Of a stretch of 32,731 nt of DNA, positions 1-9,167 are shown in pieces. Under the pieces are notes generated by a model that was not told the origin of the DNA, ran no database searches, and saw nothing but the letters and a program-made list of their open reading frames with translations. The position numbers were made by a program, and so were the translations under genes. Numbering within the stretch: position 1 is the stretch's first letter; every line of letters begins with the position of its first letter. Origin of the DNA: Bacteroidales bacterium (lineage in GTDB: Bacteria; Bacteroidota; Bacteroidia; Bacteroidales; Tenuifilaceae); NCBI GenBank assembly GCA_016931855.1, contig JAFGDZ010000080.1, positions 1-32,731 of the forward strand, read 5' to 3'.

Positions 1-645
1 GAAGATGCTTCGGCGCTTAGCGGCACGTTAGCCTACACTGGTAATGCTGCTACAGCAACCAATGCAGGAACCTACACCATAACCCCACAGGGTGTTACTA
101 GCGATAACTACGAGATTTCGTTTGTGAATGGCTCGCTGGAAATTGGTAGAGCTCCGCTTACCGTTACCGCTGACGATAAAGCCAAAACCTACGATGGTGG
201 CGCGTTTACAGCATTCACATCAACTTTCTCTGGGTTTGTTAATGGTGAGGATGATTCAGTACTTGGTGGTGCGCTAACCTATACAGGTGCTGCAACCACA
301 GCAACCAATGCAGGAAACTACACCATTACGCCACAGGGCGTTACTAGTGATAATTACGAGATTACTTTCGTGAATGGCTCACTGGAGATTGGCAAGGCTG
401 CACTTACCGTTATTGCTGATAACAAAACAAAAAATGAGGGAGAGGAAAATCCGATGTTCACCTTTACCTACTCTGGCTTTATTGGTAACGACACGGCTAA
501 CGATATTGACGAGCAACCAACCGCCTCGACTACAGCAACTGCCGATAGCCCTGCTGGAGAGTACCCCATTATCCTAGTGGGTGGTATGGACAATAACTAC
601 ACATTCACCTTGGTAAACGGAACCCTTACGGTAGAGGAGATTACA
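1..645 (+). repeat. In-frame tandem MBG repeats, 246-bp unit
   Basis: GAAGATGCTTCGG at base 1 recurs as GAGGATGATTCAG at base 247, exactly 246 bases (82 codons) later. Both units run through ACAGCAACCAATGCAGGAA and CCACAGGG(T/C)GTTACTAG. The third unit keeps the protein pattern (LTV.AD.K.K, YSGF, AGEY, NNYTFTLVNGTL) but has diverged in DNA. Earlier units probably lie upstream of the window. Confidence 0.8.
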
Positions 646-1122
646 TATGCTATCTCGTTTACGGTTACAAGCAAAGAGAGTCCTGTTGCCAACGCGATAA
701 TACAGATTGATGACATAGAGCTAACAACCGATGCCAACGGACTAGCCTCAATAAACCTACCAAACGGCAGCTATACATACACCGTTACAGCATCGGGATA
801 TGTAACCCATGAGGATAACATCACCGTTAGTGATGCCGAGAAAAGCGTAAGTATCAATCTATCAACAGTAGGAATAGGCACACAGAACATTGGTCAAGTG
901 CAGGCGTATCCAAATCCGTTCGCAAACAACCTCAACATACAAAGTGATGAGGATATTAAATTAGTACGAGTAATGGATATCACAGGAAAAACGGCCTGTA
1001 TGTACAGCAATGTAAATAGCAGTAATCTACTGATACCAACAGACCAATTGAGACAGGGTATTTACATCATTGTAATTCAAACTGCAACCCACACAAAAGC
1101 ACTAAAAGTGGTTAAGCAGTAA
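1..1122 (+). CDS. Secreted MBG-repeat protein with T9SS sorting domain, 5'-truncated by the window edge
   Basis: The reading frame is open from the first base, so the gene begins before the window; 373 residues are visible. In order there are: the end of one MBG-type beta repeat (about 1-49), a full 82-residue repeat (about 50-131), a diverged third repeat (about 132-215), a Big/carboxypeptidase-regulatory-like beta domain (about 216-296, with the phrase DANGLASINLPNGSYTYTV), and a type A type IX secretion sorting domain (about 299-373) with the typical YPNPF start and a G(I/K)Y..... strand pattern ending in KALKVVKQ. The family is exported by the Por/T9SS system and attached to or released from the cell surface. 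Large proteins of this kind are often adhesins, but the ligand-binding part is outside the window, so the function is unknown. Confidence 0.93.
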   Translation, partial: EDASALSGTLAYTGNAATATNAGTYTITPQGVTSDNYEISFVNGSLEIGRAPLTVTADDKAKTYDGGAFTAFTSTFSGFVNGEDDSVLGGALTYTGAATTATNAGNYTITPQGVTSDNYEITFVNGSLEIGKAALTVIADNKTKNEGEENPMFTFTYSGFIGNDTANDIDEQPTASTTATADSPAGEYPIILVGGMDNNYTFTLVNGTLTVEEITYAISFTVTSKESPVANAIIQIDDIELTTDANGLASINLPNGSYTYTVTASGYVTHEDNITVSDAEKSVSINLSTVGIGTQNIGQVQAYPNPFANNLNIQSDEDIKLVRVMDITGKTACMYSNVNSSNLLIPTDQLRQGIYIIVIQTATHTKALKVVKQ

Positions 1123-1137
1123 AAGGCATATCAAACT

Positions 1138-1169
1138 AAAAACGGGGAGCATAATTCTCCCCGTTTTTT
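1138..1169. terminator. Bidirectional intrinsic terminator
   Basis: AAAAACGGGGAG and CTCCCCGTTTTT form a perfect 12-bp stem around a 7-base loop. A tracts lead it and T tracts follow it, so it can end transcription from both converging genes (MBG-repeat protein on plus, TonB receptor on minus). Confidence 0.9.
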
Positions 1170-1186
1170 ATTGTAGATGCACAGTT

Positions 1187-3022
1187 CTATTTCCCTTCAA
1201 GTTTAAAGGTTAGCCCAACAAATGCAGTAAAGCCAGGCATTGGGTAATCGTAGTTAATGGAGTAATTCTCATCAAGCAGATTATCGGCTTTTACGTATAG
1301 TTCTAACCACTTTGAATATCGATAGGTTACAGAGGCGTCAAAAATGAGGTAATCCTCGCTAACAGGAGTTGGCATTACCCGTGTATATAGATTCTGCACC
1401 CACTGCGAGCCCGCAGCCAAGGTAAACTTGTTTAGCGTGTACGATGCCTTTAGGTTAATCAGCTGCTCGGGCATGGCAATAACCTCATCGGAGAGGTTTG
1501 TGTACGTGTAGTTTGCCATAAGCATTAGCTTCTCCACGGGAAAGGCCTTTAGGGATAACTCAAACCCTTTGCTGGTAAACTCCCCGGTATTCATGTTCTT
1601 CCTTACCGAACCCTGCTGAACCATTTTTATCAGGTTATCGGCATCGGTTCTAAACATTGAGACCTCTGTGTGCAGCTTTCCGTTCCACAAGGAGCTCATT
1701 ACCCCCACCTCAAAATTCTGAGAACGCTCAGGCTTCAAGTCCTCATTAGCAGGAGGAAATAGGTACAACTCCCTAATTGTTGGGCTTCTGAAACCCTTTG
1801 CGTACGATCCCTTCAGCGTGGTGTTACCCCAAACCTGCCAAGCAAAGCCAGCAGTAGGTACCGGCTCCCAGCCATACACGTTGTGATGCTCCACTCTAAA
1901 ACCTGCGTTTAGGGTTAGCACCTTGGCTAATACTTGCTGCACCAATCCATAAGCGGCCATTTCAACAACCGATGTATCGCCAATCTGCATTGCACTAATA
2001 ACATTCTCGGCAAAGCCACCGTAACGCTTAGCCTCAGCTCCTATTGTTAGAGTGTTGTTTGGTAAAAGCATTAGCGATTGGTAGGCGATAACCCCAGCGC
2101 TATAATCGGTGGAGTGAAAGCCATCGGTAATATCGTGCTCACCAAAATTGTAGAAACCATGAATAGAGCCCTTAGCCCTCTCAAAGCTATTAAGAAATGA
2201 TAGGCTAGCGTTTCCACGCATAATATCAATAGCATAACCCGCCTTAAGTGCACTTATTCCACCAGGGTCCTGTGCATCAAAAAGAGCCAGAGCAGCATCT
2301 GCGTTTACCGTTGCCCACGAGTTTATACTATAGGCTCCTTTAATGTAAGTGTTGGTGATATTGAACGATGAAGTATCCCTGTGACCATCGGTTTTATCGT
2401 AGTTAACAGATCCAAAAAGGCTAAGCTTATTCTTGCGATACCCGCCGCTTAAAGCGTATTTCTGGGTATTATACGAACCGTATGTGGCTCTTGCATTCAG
2501 CTCAAATCCATCCATTGCTCTTTGACGGGTAATGATGTTAATTACACCACCCATTGCGTTAGTGCCATACAAAACCGATGCTGGACCACGAATAATCTCA
2601 ACCCGCTCAATATCGGTTGCGCGGTAAGCATCGGGAAGGGGATGCCCCATAAGCCCAGCAAACTGCGGATTCCCATTGATTAGCACCAGAACCTGCGTGT
2701 TAGGACTCCCTCCAATACCTCTAATGCTGATTGAACCAGCAGAACCGTTTGATACACCAAATCCCGTAACACCCCTCTCGGTAATAAAAATACCAGGAAC
2801 AGTTCGCGAAAGCAATGGGAGCAAAGCCGATTCGCCGCTATGCTCAATGGTTGAACGGCTAATTGTTGATACGGTAAAGGGAACCTGACTACGCGCAACG
2901 CCCACTTTGGTGCCAGTTACAACAACCTCATCGAGCTTTATGGTATCGGATAGCGATGCTGTTTGTGCAATAGCACCAACCGACACTAACAGTAAATAGG
3001 CGAAACATAATGCGAATCTCAT
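1187..3022 (-). CDS. TonB-dependent outer-membrane receptor
   Basis: 611 residues. An N-terminal signal peptide (about 1-19, ending AIAQ) is followed by a TonB-box-like start (DTIKLDEVVVTGTK), a plug domain (about 25-150, with the conserved IERVEIIRGPASVLYG and NAMGGVINIITR), and a 22-strand-type barrel to the C terminus. It has no CarboxypepD-like N-terminal extension and no SusD partner next door, so it looks like a BtuB/FepA-type small-ligand or metal receptor rather than a glycan receptor. No cobalamin riboswitch pattern was seen in its leader, unlike the second receptor in this window. The substrate cannot be told from sequence alone. The start ATG directly precedes a good signal peptide. 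Confidence 0.93.
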   Translation of the reverse strand: MRFALCFAYLLLVSVGAIAQTASLSDTIKLDEVVVTGTKVGVARSQVPFTVSTISRSTIEHSGESALLPLLSRTVPGIFITERGVTGFGVSNGSAGSISIRGIGGSPNTQVLVLINGNPQFAGLMGHPLPDAYRATDIERVEIIRGPASVLYGTNAMGGVINIITRQRAMDGFELNARATYGSYNTQKYALSGGYRKNKLSLFGSVNYDKTDGHRDTSSFNITNTYIKGAYSINSWATVNADAALALFDAQDPGGISALKAGYAIDIMRGNASLSFLNSFERAKGSIHGFYNFGEHDITDGFHSTDYSAGVIAYQSLMLLPNNTLTIGAEAKRYGGFAENVISAMQIGDTSVVEMAAYGLVQQVLAKVLTLNAGFRVEHHNVYGWEPVPTAGFAWQVWGNTTLKGSYAKGFRSPTIRELYLFPPANEDLKPERSQNFEVGVMSSLWNGKLHTEVSMFRTDADNLIKMVQQGSVRKNMNTGEFTSKGFELSLKAFPVEKLMLMANYTYTNLSDEVIAMPEQLINLKASYTLNKFTLAAGSQWVQNLYTRVMPTPVSEDYLIFDASVTYRYSKWLELYVKADNLLDENYSINYDYPMPGFTAFVGLTFKLEGK

Positions 3023-3260
3023 GCTTGGTAATTTTAGCAGATTTGTAATGCTGGGGAAGATGATGTTTCCTGTTGATGAGATTGCGATGCACCCAAGAAG
3101 TTTAATGCGCGAAACAGGGTTGATGCGATTGTGCTAATTTATAACCACAAACAAATCACAAGAACCCAAAATAGGCAAAGAGGTATCATACATATAGAAA
3201 TTCCCTATATCCACTTTTTTTTGTGCTAGGTAATATCAAAAAACTTATTTCCTTTGCAAT
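3023..3260. other. Gene-free leader region of the TonB receptor
   Basis: No credible coding frame on either strand. On the minus strand about 110-160 bases ahead of the receptor there is a weak promoter-like arrangement (TTG, 17 bases, then TAAATTAG near 3135-3165). On the plus strand, TTTG at 3220-3223 and TTCCTTTG at 3249-3256 resemble a degenerate Bacteroidota promoter placed just ahead of the candidate small RNA. No riboswitch was recognised. Confidence 0.4.
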
Positions 3261-3425
3261 TGTGCTGGAACAAAAAGTCTATGGCTTTCCAGCACAGGTC
3301 CGTAGTTTTCGGTTGTTTTCAAAAAAAGCCCGGCCGTTTTTTTATTTGCTTTGCTTCCATGGTTTTAGTTTAGCAGTATTAATGCCGGGTGAGCCGTCTC
3401 TGTGCCAAGAGGCGGCTCTTTTTTT
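3261..3425 (+). ncRNA. Candidate small noncoding RNA ending in an intrinsic terminator
   Basis: A structured plus-strand segment lies between two minus-strand genes. TGTGCTGGAA (3261-3270) and TTCCAGCACA (3287-3296) form a perfect 10-bp hairpin. CCCGGC (3329-3334) can pair with GCCGGG (3384-3389). The segment ends in a strong terminator hairpin with a run of seven T on the plus strand. TTCCTTTG at 3249-3256 differs by one base from the TAnnTTTG element and would place the start near 3262. The 68-codon frame through it has no protein character. No known RNA family was recognised: it does not resemble 6S, tmRNA, SRP or RNase P RNA. Confidence 0.4.
3391..3425 (+). terminator. Intrinsic terminator, plus strand
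   Basis: GAGCCGTCTCT and AGAGGCGGCTC form an 11-bp stem with one G-U pair and a 6-base loop, followed by TTTTTTT. On the minus strand the same hairpin has no T tract after it, so it acts on plus-strand transcripts, although no plus-strand gene precedes it. The T run overlaps the stop codon of the minus-strand sensor gene. Confidence 0.8.
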
Positions 3426-5763
3426 ATGATAGGCACACATCGCCATACTCGGCAAGGTGCTCCTGATTAAAACCGCGCACCCATTTACCCGAAACACCCT
3501 GATTATACGCCATTTTATCAGGTATTGGAAAGCCAATAAACACCACCTTTTGGAGCGGTGCTTCAGCCTCAAAGAGCGGGGTAACGCTACAGTAAATAGA
3601 GACTACCTTCCCATTATTGTTTAGCCTATGAATTGTGCCAATATAGGCTTCGCCCTTAGTTACCCGCTCCCAATCCATCTGATTATCGGTAACCTGCTCA
3701 GGGATTGAACCATCGAGAACAGAGAAACGGTTATTGCTCCCTTGCCACGAATTTGCAAAGAGCTTGTTCCACTTAGTGGCATTGCCCAAGACATCAAACT
3801 CGGCAAAGAGGAATGATGTTTCAACCGCAGCATAAACATTCTCGAGCAGCTTATGCTGATTCCCGCTACGATTTACTCCAAGCACTAACTGCTGCTTTAG
3901 GTGTTCAACCTCAATATCTTTATCTGCTAGTTCATTGCGTAGCTCCAGCTCACGCTGCGACAGCGACTCCTGTGTGGCTTGTAACTCCTCTAGGTTCTGG
4001 CGCATCTCCTCTTCCTGCGCGGCCAAAATCTCCGCTTGCGATTGGGTTTGCTCCAGCAGCTGCGCGGTGCGCTCATTCACTTTTACCATTTGTATGGTTG
4101 ATGCCACATTCTCGGCCACCCGCTCAAGAAAATCAATTTGGTATGACTCAAGAACTTTGAACGAGGCAATCTCAACCACACCATAAACTCTATCGGAAAC
4201 CTTAAGAGGCACCAGCAAAAGGCAATTGGGGCTAGCCTGACCCAAGCCCGATGTTATTTGCAGATACCCTTCGGGGATATCGGTAATAAGCGTGGTTTCG
4301 GCCTCAAGAACGCACACGCCTACCAATCCCTCGCGGATGTGCATGCTCTTTTTAAGGTACTTGCGCCTGTCGTATGCAAAGGCCGATACTAGGTTAATGG
4401 TACTACTATCCTCATCATCAACCAAGAAGAGCGCCCCCTGATTTGAACCCGTATATTTAACCATGTTCTTAACAATAAGGAACGACAGCTCCTGCAAGCT
4501 GTGCTCCCCGTTGCCCCTTAGCAGCTGTGCAAAAAGGGCTAGCCCCTCATTAACCCATAGGCGCTGCGAATCGGCCATGCGCGACTGCTCCCGCTCCTGT
4601 GCCACCTGAAGCAGCTTAGCGCGCATCTCTATTAGCGCACCGCCCAAATCGCCCTGATTATTGAACACGTTTACCTCCGACTCAAAGTTGCCGTTACCCA
4701 CCTCAATGGCAAAGGCTTGCGTGCGTTTTAGGTTATTGGTAAGGATATTCACGGCGTCGGCCATTTGGGTTATCTCATTTGAGCCATCAATGGCAATAGC
4801 CTCTGGCAGCTCGCCCTGTCCTAGTTTTAGGATGTAGCGCTGCAATTTATGTATGGAACGCACTATATGGCTTGATATGCGCAGTATAAGTGCCACCGCA
4901 ATTACCGAGAGTACAATTATGGCCACAAAAAGGGCTACCACAGCATTCTGTATGGCGGCCTTCGACATGTTGTAAACCTCGGTATGAATGGCATCCAGCC
5001 CATTCTCCATGCTCTCCGATACCTGATTTATATCAGCAAGCACACCTCCGCCACCCGTTAACCCAATGGCAATATCCTTATCAATGAGCAGATAGAAAAG
5101 AGACTCGTACCGCTTTAGCAGCTCTATTAGCTTTGTATTGCGCGAGCCATCCGAAAGAACCCTTATAAGTTTGGCGTTAACATCGGTAAACTTATCGCGG
5201 TAGCGCAGCTCCTTGCGTAAAAGGTAATCCTTCTCATGGCGCCTAAGGGTGAGCATGTAAACGGTAAGTTTATAGTCGTTTCGCTGCTCAAGCTCCTGCT
5301 CAACGCTGTGGATGGCACTTCTAAAATCACCCTCGATACCAAAATCCTTAAAGCCCTTTGTACGTGTAAGCGCTGTAAGCTGCGCAAACTGCTTCTTATA
5401 CTCGGCAAACGAGGACTCCACCGCTTTAATATCGGCTGTTGATAGGTTTGCGTCCACCTCGCTAAGGCGCACTAAGCTGCTATCGATGCTTCTGGCCAGA
5501 GAATCGAAAAGGGCTATGTACTCACTCTTCCCTGTACGGTAAAACTCGGGGTTTATGGTTTCCTTGAGCAGAAAGTCTTTCTCCGTTTTTCTAATTTGCT
5601 GTCCGAGTATCGCAATGTTATCAACTTCACTAAGCAATTGATACTGCGAGAAAGAGCGTTGCAAGTAGTAGTTTGTTATAAATCCGATGCTAACCAACAG
5701 AGCCATAAGGCCAACCGCCGTACACACCAACAAATTTTGTACTGAGATTTTGTTTAATTTCAT
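3424..5763 (-). CDS. Transmembrane sensor with tandem HAMP, GAF, coiled coil and PAS; no output domain
   Basis: 779 residues from the ATG that begins MKLNKISVQN; a TTG start 33 bases earlier is possible but adds a poor N terminus. Segments: TM1 (11-33), helical periplasmic sensor (34-270) with GFKDFGIEG at 137-145 and LRRHEKDYLLRKELRYRDKF at 173-192, the latter resembling helical bimodular (HBM) sensor domains; TM2 (272-295); HAMP-like stretches (296-385); GAF (about 407-560); a glutamine- and glutamate-rich coiled coil (560-625); and a PAS-like C-terminal domain (636-745). No histidine kinase, methyl-accepting, GGDEF or SpoIIE domain follows. It may signal through a partner protein. The periplasmic module is clearly paralogous to that of the SpoIIE phosphatase at 12948-15041. 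Confidence 0.9.
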   Translation of the reverse strand: MKLNKISVQNLLVCTAVGLMALLVSIGFITNYYLQRSFSQYQLLSEVDNIAILGQQIRKTEKDFLLKETINPEFYRTGKSEYIALFDSLARSIDSSLVRLSEVDANLSTADIKAVESSFAEYKKQFAQLTALTRTKGFKDFGIEGDFRSAIHSVEQELEQRNDYKLTVYMLTLRRHEKDYLLRKELRYRDKFTDVNAKLIRVLSDGSRNTKLIELLKRYESLFYLLIDKDIAIGLTGGGGVLADINQVSESMENGLDAIHTEVYNMSKAAIQNAVVALFVAIIVLSVIAVALILRISSHIVRSIHKLQRYILKLGQGELPEAIAIDGSNEITQMADAVNILTNNLKRTQAFAIEVGNGNFESEVNVFNNQGDLGGALIEMRAKLLQVAQEREQSRMADSQRLWVNEGLALFAQLLRGNGEHSLQELSFLIVKNMVKYTGSNQGALFLVDDEDSSTINLVSAFAYDRRKYLKKSMHIREGLVGVCVLEAETTLITDIPEGYLQITSGLGQASPNCLLLVPLKVSDRVYGVVEIASFKVLESYQIDFLERVAENVASTIQMVKVNERTAQLLEQTQSQAEILAAQEEEMRQNLEELQATQESLSQRELELRNELADKDIEVEHLKQQLVLGVNRSGNQHKLLENVYAAVETSFLFAEFDVLGNATKWNKLFANSWQGSNNRFSVLDGSIPEQVTDNQMDWERVTKGEAYIGTIHRLNNNGKVVSIYCSVTPLFEAEAPLQKVVFIGFPIPDKMAYNQGVSGKWVRGFNQEHLAEYGDVCLS

Positions 5764-5862
5764 AGCATTTAACATTTGCCGCAATGTTAAACACAATGTA
5801 ACGCCTCATTGTAAAGCCTATGTTATCTTATTCTAAAGATTTGGAGAACCCGCCAGAGGAGT

Positions 5863-6930
5863 TTAGAAAAAGCTAATACCCGCTGGGGTTACGCCAACCT
5901 TAACGCTATCAATAACATCGCCATTAGGGGTAAACCTAAAGAGGTAGCCCGAGTTAATAAAGTCGGTTGCATCGGTAACGTAAACCTCATAGGTTCGCGG
6001 GTCAACAGCAATGGCCCTATAGGTTCGCCTCTTTTTGGGGATAAATGGCTCGGTGGGTAGCGAGGTTGCATCCACGCTCATCTTGTAAATATCGTTGCTG
6101 ATAAAGAGGATGCTATCGCCCGTTGCGCTTAGCGTAATATGGCCAACCTGAGCGTTAATATCATCAAAAATAAACTCCTTTTCCATTGAGTTTGATGCTG
6201 GGTTAATGCGCATAAGCTTAGGCTTCTCGTTGCCAGCGGGGTTCCCAACAAAACCGCCATCGGTTATGGTCCAGAGCTTACCCTCACGGTCGGCAATCAT
6301 CCAAAGGGGTTGCAGTCCAACCTCAATGGAATCCACAACCTTCTCGGCCATGGGGTCAATAACCAGAACCTTGCGGTCGTACGACCAGCAGTTGGTGTAC
6401 AGCCTATCGCCAATGCGCACCAAATTTTCGGTTGGATGCTGGTGAAACGGCATCGACTTAGTACCCGCTTGTATAAAGCCCGTTTTCTTTCCTGTGGATG
6501 GGTTTACAATGTGTATGCCCCTAGCGTAAAGGTCGGACACGTAGGCTCGCTCATCATTTTCAAAGAGTATATGCCGCGGTGAGGTTAGCCCTTCTATGGA
6601 TTTTTCAAGCGCAAGAGTATTGGAGTTTAGCACCCTTACTACACCCGAATTGTTTATTACCACATATATTTTTCCCTGTCTTATAGCCATCGATTGCGCC
6701 ACATCGCCCAAGGGGATTCCGTTTGCACTTAAAAAAATGTTGTTAGTTACCTCGCGCGTATCGGAGTTGTAAAAGCTTAAGCTGGCGTTACCATACTGAT
6801 AGTTCCCCTCATTAACCACAAAAACGCCCCGCTGTGCGTATAAATCCACCGGTGTAATAAGCCTTTCCTCATCCATGCAAGACGTTAGGCCTAGAACTAC
6901 GACTACAAGCAGAAAAAATGGTGCTCTCAT
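5863..6930 (-). CDS. BtuG-like cobalamin-binding beta-propeller surface lipoprotein
   Basis: 355 residues. A type II signal peptide ends in the lipobox LTSC, with the lipid-bearing cysteine at residue 18. The rest is a YncE/DUF5074-type beta propeller with repeated short motifs (NSNTLALEKSIEGLTSPRHI, RIGDRLYTNCW, VDPRTYEVYVTDA). In Bacteroides, BtuG proteins of this fold are lipoproteins that bind vitamin B12 very tightly and cap the BtuB receptor. The location directly after a riboswitch-controlled BtuB-like gene supports the same role here. The 230 bases between the two genes carry a dispersed repeat and no clear promoter, so cotranscription from the riboswitch is likely but not certain. 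An unrelated YncE-like propeller is the main alternative. Confidence 0.78.
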   Translation of the reverse strand: MRAPFFLLVVVVLGLTSCMDEERLITPVDLYAQRGVFVVNEGNYQYGNASLSFYNSDTREVTNNIFLSANGIPLGDVAQSMAIRQGKIYVVINNSGVVRVLNSNTLALEKSIEGLTSPRHILFENDERAYVSDLYARGIHIVNPSTGKKTGFIQAGTKSMPFHQHPTENLVRIGDRLYTNCWSYDRKVLVIDPMAEKVVDSIEVGLQPLWMIADREGKLWTITDGGFVGNPAGNEKPKLMRINPASNSMEKEFIFDDINAQVGHITLSATGDSILFISNDIYKMSVDATSLPTEPFIPKKRRTYRAIAVDPRTYEVYVTDATDFINSGYLFRFTPNGDVIDSVKVGVTPAGISFF

Positions 6931-6978
6931 TGCTAATGTTATATTTTTATTTGGGGTTCAGTATATGGTGATGGATTA

Positions 6979-7163
6979 CATGGAACACAGATTACACAGA
7001 TTTAAGGAATTAGCACAGATGCAAAACTTCCTCTACTTCTTCAAATTCCTCATATTCCTTCAATTCTTTTATAGCATTCCGATACTCCCGATAACTTCCG
7101 ATACTTCCGCAAAGTAATCACTTCCTTCTCTCCCTCACATTCCTCATCTTCATCCTCTTCCTA
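6979..7163 (+). repeat. Dispersed intergenic repeat, copy A (73-bp core plus pyrimidine-rich tail)
   Basis: The core at 6979-7051 (begins CATGGAACACAGATTACACA, ends CTTCTTCAAATTCCTC) matches the reverse complement of 25902-25974 at about 60 of 73 positions by eye. Both copies continue into roughly 100 bases of C- and T-rich DNA. The element sits between the btuG-like and btuB-like genes and its tail touches the end of the latter. Confidence 0.75.
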
Positions 7164-9140
7164 TATCTCCACCTTAACAGTAAGCATATAGTTCCTACCC
7201 GGCATTCCGCTCCAAAGCACCGATACGTAACTCTCGTTTAGCAGGTTATCGACCTTAGCCTGAATTGAGAAGTTGCTTTTAAATGCTGTAAATTGATACC
7301 CCGCCGATAGGCTATTCATAAAGTACACCGCCAGTGGTCGCGACACATCTGGATTATTGCTTGCTGTTGTGTAGCGCCTTGAGTAGTGCGTAAAGTTATG
7401 CATAAAGTAAAAGGACTTATACTTAACCATTGATACTACCGATGTGGAGTGCTTTGGAATAAATGGCAGCTGCTTACCAACCGACTCTTGGCTAATTAGC
7501 CTTCCCACCTCAACAAAACCCGTAGGAGTATAGGAATACGCCAACTTTGTTTTTAGGGTGAACGCTCCCAAGGGAAAGGATATAAGCGCATTCGTCTCAA
7601 GTCCCTTACTAATCACCCTATCAACATTTTGGGCAACCCAGTAGCCTTTAAGGTGAGGTAACCACATTATCCAATCCTGAATATCGGACCTAAACGCATT
7701 TACCCCTATCTTAAGAAAAGTCTCCCCCATTGACTTTTCGTACTCTACACCGCCCTCCATCATCAGGCCATCCTCTGGTTTTAGGTCTGGGTTTCCGCCG
7801 GGCAACCAGTACTTATCGGTCAACTTGGGCTCGTGATGGTTGCGCCCAACAGACGCATTTATGTGAAGATTTTGGTGGCTAAGCAACCTATACTGCGCAG
7901 CAACCGATGGAAGCAACGTGTAACTACCCTCACTAGGGATAGCATCAAAACGTGAGGTAACATTCACACTTAGCCGCTCAACAGGCGTTAATGTAAAATT
8001 TAGGTATGATGAGTACTGAGTGCGGTTAATATCAAGCCAATTCTGCAAAATCAGCTCCTTTGAGTTGATACCGCTATAAAGCACATTGGCTGCAAAGTTT
8101 ATAGAAGCCCAGCGCTTCACCTTTACACCCACCTCCCCGTTAAGCGAGTACATGTAGGTTTGAGAATAGGCATCAACAATTTGGTTCCACCCCTCTTCAC
8201 CCTGTTTGTTCAGAAAATAGTCTATGCTTTGGTGGCTATAGCCCGCCGTAACACGGCTTGTTAACCCACTGCCAAAGTAGCTCCACTCCACAACACCATT
8301 TAGGTTGATATCATTCTGTCGGCTCTGCTCCACCTGCGACATGGTAAGCATAAGCTTAGGAATTCCCCTATCAAAATTCTGATACCAGAATTTTGCAGAT
8401 AACGTATGGCTGCCATTGGGTCTATAGTACAATTCCTGAAATATTCCCCGTTTGGTATAATCGGCGTTACGCTGGGTAACCAGAGTATCCTCTAACGAGG
8501 CGATGTTCTTGTAGGTGTAGTCATTCTCGGCCATATCGTTATACACCCTGGTACGCAGCATCAGCCCTTTAGCCACCTGGTAGCCTGCGCTAATCGCTGT
8601 AGTGTATGTGCCAAAACTTCCTACCGATTGGTATAGGCTTAGGCTGCGTTTCTTATCCCACTCAGGACGACTGGACATGTTAACCGCGCCACCCAACCCG
8701 CCAGAGCCCAGCGCAAGCGATGCCTGCCCAAAGTGTAGGCTAACATCGTCAACAATAAAAACAGGAATTATGGAAAAATCTACCTGTCCTGTTAGCGGTG
8801 AGTTAAGCAGCAAGCCGTTCCAGAACACCTGCGTGTGCGATGCCGCAGTACCCCTAAACGAAGCTGTTGCCACAGAGCCCCGGCTAGCCGTTTTTATAAA
8901 TATTGGCGTGTTCTCCTGCAACATCTCGGCAAAGCTCTGACTTGTTTTTGAGACAAGAGCAAGGGAATCAAGCCTCATGGCCTTTAAGCCACTTACGTTC
9001 CCCCTAACCTGCGCTGTGCGCCTAATGATTACATTCTCAAGCTGAATGGTATCATTAAGGCTAACCTGCGCCATCCCAGCAAAAGGAAGCACAAGCAGCA
9101 GTAGTAACGCACTTTTTATTCTGATTGATGAACCCAACAT
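7161..9140 (-). CDS. btuB: BtuB-like TonB-dependent vitamin B12 receptor
   Basis: 659 residues. A signal peptide (about 1-24, ending GMAQ) is followed by a short TonB-box region (NDTIQLENVIIRR), a plug domain (about 40-160, with TASRGSVATASFRGTAASHTQ in two overlapping conserved stretches and GSGGLGGAVNM), and an outer-membrane barrel ending MLTVKVEI. Its leader carries a cobalamin riboswitch, and the next gene is a BtuG-like propeller lipoprotein. Together these make corrinoid import the most probable function. The plug lacks a CarboxypepD extension, as is usual for BtuB-type receptors. The cobalamin assignment rests on context more than on the protein itself. Confidence 0.88.
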   Translation of the reverse strand: MLGSSIRIKSALLLLLVLPFAGMAQVSLNDTIQLENVIIRRTAQVRGNVSGLKAMRLDSLALVSKTSQSFAEMLQENTPIFIKTASRGSVATASFRGTAASHTQVFWNGLLLNSPLTGQVDFSIIPVFIVDDVSLHFGQASLALGSGGLGGAVNMSSRPEWDKKRSLSLYQSVGSFGTYTTAISAGYQVAKGLMLRTRVYNDMAENDYTYKNIASLEDTLVTQRNADYTKRGIFQELYYRPNGSHTLSAKFWYQNFDRGIPKLMLTMSQVEQSRQNDINLNGVVEWSYFGSGLTSRVTAGYSHQSIDYFLNKQGEEGWNQIVDAYSQTYMYSLNGEVGVKVKRWASINFAANVLYSGINSKELILQNWLDINRTQYSSYLNFTLTPVERLSVNVTSRFDAIPSEGSYTLLPSVAAQYRLLSHQNLHINASVGRNHHEPKLTDKYWLPGGNPDLKPEDGLMMEGGVEYEKSMGETFLKIGVNAFRSDIQDWIMWLPHLKGYWVAQNVDRVISKGLETNALISFPLGAFTLKTKLAYSYTPTGFVEVGRLISQESVGKQLPFIPKHSTSVVSMVKYKSFYFMHNFTHYSRRYTTASNNPDVSRPLAVYFMNSLSAGYQFTAFKSNFSIQAKVDNLLNESYVSVLWSGMPGRNYMLTVKVEI

Positions 9141-9167
9141 ACCAACTTATTTTTCCATCCAGCAGCG

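Noticed and set aside
3223-3429. 68-aa plus-strand frame in the candidate small RNA
   Set aside because: Composition is typical of noncoding sequence, and the frame runs through the terminator stem and T tract.
5764-5796. Upstream TTG start for the GAF/PAS sensor
   Set aside because: It would add 11 residues of poor sequence ahead of a normal N-terminal membrane anchor; the ATG at 5763 is better. The same reasoning rejects extended TTG or GTG starts for the SpoIIE sensor, kbl, the second ABC permease, the CPBP protease and the small beta-rich protein.
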